A DNA stretch of 64,000 nt, from positions 17,564,001 to 17,628,000 of the forward strand of contig NC_092312.1 in NCBI RefSeq assembly GCF_036785885.1, given 5' to 3'. The notes under the pieces are model-generated. The model did no database searches. It worked only from the letters and a program-made list of their open reading frames with translations, and had not been told where the DNA came from. How positions within the stretch are numbered: the first letter of the stretch is position 1; the number at the start of each line of letters is the position of its first letter. Origin of the DNA: Coffea arabica. Lineage: Eukaryota; Streptophyta; Magnoliopsida; Gentianales; Rubiaceae. Of the stretch, positions 60,117 to 64,000 are shown piece after piece. The position numbers were made by a program, and so were the translations under genes.

Positions 60117-63100
60117 TTATTTCACAAGAATGCACCTTGCTGGTCCTGCCTCTGCCAGCACCCTTAACGGTAAACAGTAGACCGTGTAGCATCCTGGTTC
60201 AACCTCGTCAAGTTTCAAGTTTTCGACTGGAATAATGCCCTAGTGATTCAGCCACATTAGTCACACTACTAACTATAGAACATGCTTGAGGAATTCTCCC
60301 ATCCTCGAGAAATTCACCAAGTAAATGGCTCAACAGACTCAATGTTGAGAACAGAAGCATAGTGTGTGATATGATCTGTGGTTGAAAATTTGCACAAGTT
60401 GGAGTAGGAAATTGTGGATTCATAAAATCTTTCAAGCAACTTATTAATGCATTAGTACCAATTATGAAGCAAAAAGGGCATCAGAAACCAGTACAGTCCA
60501 TCATGGTCATAGCAGTGAAGATATCCTTATTCGAATTGAGGTTTATTTATAAGATGATGAATTTTCCTAAAAGTGACTATTTTTACTTAATGCACTGCTC
60601 ATGACATAAGAGGACAAAGTGGCAGGAGCTCTTTCTTTGGGGGAGGGGGTTTGCTTAAGCTTTGTACAATGAACCGCCAGAAAAGTTCTTTCATGCTTTA
60701 AATATATTGGCTCAAACCCTTTGAAGACATCGATGTAAAAAACATGTTTTTTTTTGGCCAATTTGGTATTAAGTTCATGAATTTCAGCTCAGAAACCTTT
60801 GTCTTCCTAGGGCGCCCATTAATTCAACAATGTGCGCTAAATGTTTTTGGGGAGAGCAAGGGAATTTCACTCACTAATATGGACATGGGGCAGATGAAGT
60901 TGTGTCAGGTTGTTGTATTCTTACAATATTTGGTGTACATATATATAAACAATTTTACTTTAAGTAACAAAATTCAACACTTTGGCAGGGAAAAGAAAAG
61001 GAGCAGAAAAAAAATTCACATGTAGAAAGGGTACCTCAAAACATGTAACAAATATAATAACTGTACACAACTTCATCTAACATAACCGTACCTGTCCCCA
61101 TTCTTAGTAATGTGACATTAGCAAAAATAAGTTATTGGCCTTGCTGATATCTTTTAGCTGACGGTTTCGTAGGGACTCAAATCAAGACTGGATGAAGAAT
61201 TGAAGAAACATAACCTTACCCTGGATGCTCCTAAGAAGATTTTGTGAACACCGACAATTTGACCTTCTACAGCAACAGACATGTAATCAATTCCTACAAT
61301 TGATGATGACAACATAATTTAGCAAAATCACGATACAGCAAAACTAGTATAAGCTTTTCAATCACATGGATAAACAAAAGAAAAGGAGCTTATTAAATGA
61401 TACACAACAATCATAAAGGAAAAGGAAAATAGAAATCACACAAACAACAAAAGAAAAAAACAACCACATGCAAAATTTCATCTCAAATCTCTACTCTTTA
61501 AGGTATGCTCAATATAAGGTGGAATCTAGTCTTATCAACATTGAGGCCTATATTCACTTATCTTTTTTAGTATATATATTCGTTTTATCTTTTGAGTTGG
61601 CTCTACATTTAGGTCATATATTCACTGGTAAAATATAGAAGATTATCATAACATAACATAGATTTAAATCCTGTTGTCATGTAAAATATTTACACCATCA
61701 AAAAGTAAGAAATCAATTTGCAATTACAGAAACCATTCTAAATTCCTCTATGAGCAATGTTTAAGTCAGGCATACGCATGGTAACTAAATTCCGTTCTTT
61801 GACTCACCAACAAATGTGACATCAGTCTTCTGAACCAATCTCCGTGCCCCACCTACCGTAAATCCTGTAAAATTTCCTTCAAACTTTTGTTGATCCATCA
61901 GCTTCCTAAAAAATGCAATCAGTTCAGATAAACACTCAATTAATCAAATGGCGGACCTGGTCTACTCCGAACGGTATTTTGATGTAGCAGTCACAATTGA
62001 AGACACTCAAAGCACTACTTGTGACACATGATATAAATGCTTGAAAAGAATGAAAGTCTTTGATCATGTGAGTCCCACAATAATAATACAGATTGGCATG
62101 AAGAAGCAAATTTGACATACAAAATTAGATTTCTGAGAGGATTTCTTACGCCACATATCAACACAAAAGTGTCCTTTAACACAAGTAATGAGGGGTACTG
62201 CATGCATAGAGCATTATGTGACTTAAACATCATCTGATATAGTCTCCATGATGCAAATGGAAAATTGTGAATTTCATTATGATCAGATTTACTAAGAGTA
62301 AGGTTCAGCAGATCAAGTTCAAGCTCTTCATCTAACTCTACCTGTAAGTGTTTTGTGTCTTAAAAATTACACGCTTTACTCCTCTAGGAATTTTCAAAGA
62401 GTCAATGACTTGACCTGTAAGAAGCCAATAATCATAAGATAAGCCATCAGTGGTGTCTAAAAACATTAAATCAAACAAATAGAAAACATTTCAGGAAGCA
62501 ATAAGCACCTTCTTTAATGCACATAAGACATTGTTGTGTCAGACATTAACAAGAAATGTCAAGGAACCAACTAAGCCTTATTGGATCACTGGAAATGCTT
62601 GGGAATCATAATCAAGGCCAATTGTAAAGCAATACATAGCAGATAAATTATCTTCAAAAAAGCAGCCAAAAGATAGAATTAAAACTTGAGCTATCGACGG
62701 ATATTTTGTACATCCAACAATTCCTTCACTACTATTATAAAACACCTAATGAACAATTAAAGTCGTGCGTAAGATCAAGGCATTTTTTTTTTCGAAAGTA
62801 TTATCTACTTGTTGGGACAAACACTTTGGACGAATAAAAGAGAAGCGAATTGAAAAATTAAGAGAATGTAAATGCATTGCACATGAATGTCATCATCAAC
62901 AGCAGAGATGCCACAAACTATTGGTATTAGGTCCCATAATGGAATGGTATCAAGAAAGAAAATTTTCTAATCATTTTATTGAACTCTTTATTCAAGAAAT
63001 TCCCTTTGGTCCCAATCACACTTTCGTAAAACATAAGCCTTCAACTATGGCTGTTTGAATTCAGAGACAAAAAGATACTTCATAAGCCTTCAAATCTGGT

Positions 63101-63999
63101 AGCAGCTAATACAACGCGATCATTAATTCCCCATCATCTACGTAACAAGCATAAAATTGGCCAATTCAATAAATAAATATTGCATTTGTTGCAACCATCT
63201 TGCTAATATACACAAAAACATTTGAACTCTAGAAACTAAATGAAGGATTTCACCAAAGAGTTAAGCCTACTAGTATGTGGCCATTCTCCCAGATGATGAA
63301 ATTAGCATTAATTGTACACGCGTAAGATAGGTAGGAATGAGAAAGCAATCATAAGTTCGGTACACGATATAATGTTTTTAAAAAAGGACGCAAAATTACT
63401 GGTGCGCAAATCAAAAAAGGGAAGGAAAAAACTAAAAGAGTTGTTATAACCAAAGAGAACACGTAGTACTTTAGAAATGCATACCAGTTATATTTACACC
63501 ATTTGGAGTCTGAACGACCAAAACAGGACCTGTAAAAGAAGTTTAGACAACTTGCTACCAGAAATACTGCAATTTACTACCAAAAATTAGCAAAACAAAG
63601 GAACAGAAACTATTAAGGTGAGCTGAGAGAGAAGGTTGTTGTTGTACCCACAAGAGTTGAGAGGTTGAGGGAATCGACGGTAACCTGGTGAAGTAACTGC
63701 TCCGGGAAAATGTGTGAAGGGGAATCAACATGGGTGCCATAATGAGTGCCGATATTGAGAATACCATCTATATAAGGGCCGCCAAAGATTTCAGTTGTTA
63801 AATTCCGAGCACCGGTCACAGAACCAAAGGTGGCCATGCCATTCCTCATTGTTCGAGAAATATCAATGATGATGCGGTCATCAAAATCTGCGGGGATGGG
63901 GGCGGCGGCAGCTGCCACGGCGGGGATGGTGAGGAAACCATTACGTGCTGCTGCCACGATGGCAATTATGTTGATCCAACATGAAAATATCATTTTCAT
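60117..63999 (-). CDS. Cyclase-family protein (kynurenine-formamidase-like)
   Basis: Six exons in transcript order: 63999-63648, 63529-63485, 62414-62342, 61905-61808, 61293-61220 and 60239-60117, GT-AG and in frame, giving 254 aa if the ATG at 63999 is the start. The window ends one base beyond it, so an upstream start cannot be excluded. A hydrophobic, signal-like N-terminus is followed by DRIIIDISRTM and the metal-binding signature HYGTHVDSPSH (86-96) of the cyclase/kynurenine formamidase family. Exon 3 gives DSLKIPRGVKRVIFKTQNTYR, exon 5 GIDYMSVAVEGQIVGVHKIF, exon 6 ENLKLDEVEPGCYTVYCLPL, then RCILVK and stop. Arabidopsis CYCLASE1-3 are the nearest plant relatives I know; CYCLASE1 limits cell death, and the chemical reaction in plants is not settled. 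Confidence 0.9.
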
Positions 64000-64000
64000 G

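Noticed and set aside
62765-63058. 97-aa frame on the + strand
   Set aside because: It lies wholly inside intron 2 of the cyclase-family gene and resembles nothing known.

Overview
The window is nuclear DNA from a flowering plant. The genes are plant-specific or plant-type (an IRX15-type DUF579 xylan protein, a granulin-bearing RD21 papain-like protease, a plant PTEN2, a D3 cyclin carrying the LxCxE motif, a SRC2-type C2 protein). Introns are AT-rich with GT-AG ends, and the intergenic space is full of MITEs and SINEs. The gene set fits a eudicot; the CYCD3 N-terminus recalls asterid D3 cyclins, but that is only a weak guess.

Layout. 1-4.6 kb: no gene; a foldback repeat and a Stowaway-type MITE. 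4.7-5.7 kb: intronless IRX15-like gene (+). 6.5-6.85 kb: an orphan cluster of three G-boxes. 7.7-8.6 kb: a Mutator-type foldback element. 9.3-9.5 kb: a SINE. 10.2-11.5 kb: intronless LRR protein of the At4g06744 type (-). 12.7-13.1 kb: exon-like fragments of an unrecognised gene. 13.4-17.4 kb: a hAT-type MITE, a SINE, a TA microsatellite and a 1.2 kb element carrying an odd GC-rich block. 17.85-20.7 kb: RD21-type cysteine protease, five exons (+). 21.6-22.3 kb: a second Mutator-type foldback element. 24.4-30.4 kb: PTEN2-type phosphatase, twelve coding exons (+). 31.8-34.0 kb: C2-domain SRC2-like protein, seven exons (+). 34-41 kb: gene-free and AT-rich. 41.4-43.1 kb: cyclin D3, four exons (+). 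43-54 kb: 11 kb without a gene, holding a SINE, a Stowaway-type MITE between 59-bp direct repeats, and a local duplication split by a hAT-type MITE. 54.2-57.5 kb: RNA polymerase II subunit RPB3, three exons (-). 57.9-58.7 kb: a third hAT-type MITE. 60.1-64 kb: cyclase-family (kynurenine-formamidase-like) gene, six exons (-), running to the window edge.

The eight genes are independent transcription units without an operon-like relation. Two act at the cell wall (IRX15-like, LRR), one in the secretory/vacuolar route (RD21), two in lipid or calcium signalling at membranes (PTEN2, SRC2-like), one in the cell cycle (CYCD3) and one in transcription (RPB3). Every splice model given here was built by eye: each joins in frame with GT-AG borders and gives a protein close to the family's usual length. 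I saw no LTR retrotransposon, viral gene, tRNA gene or rRNA gene. I did not find a clearly new biological system; the best leads are the repeat structures and the few unexplained blocks listed under findings.
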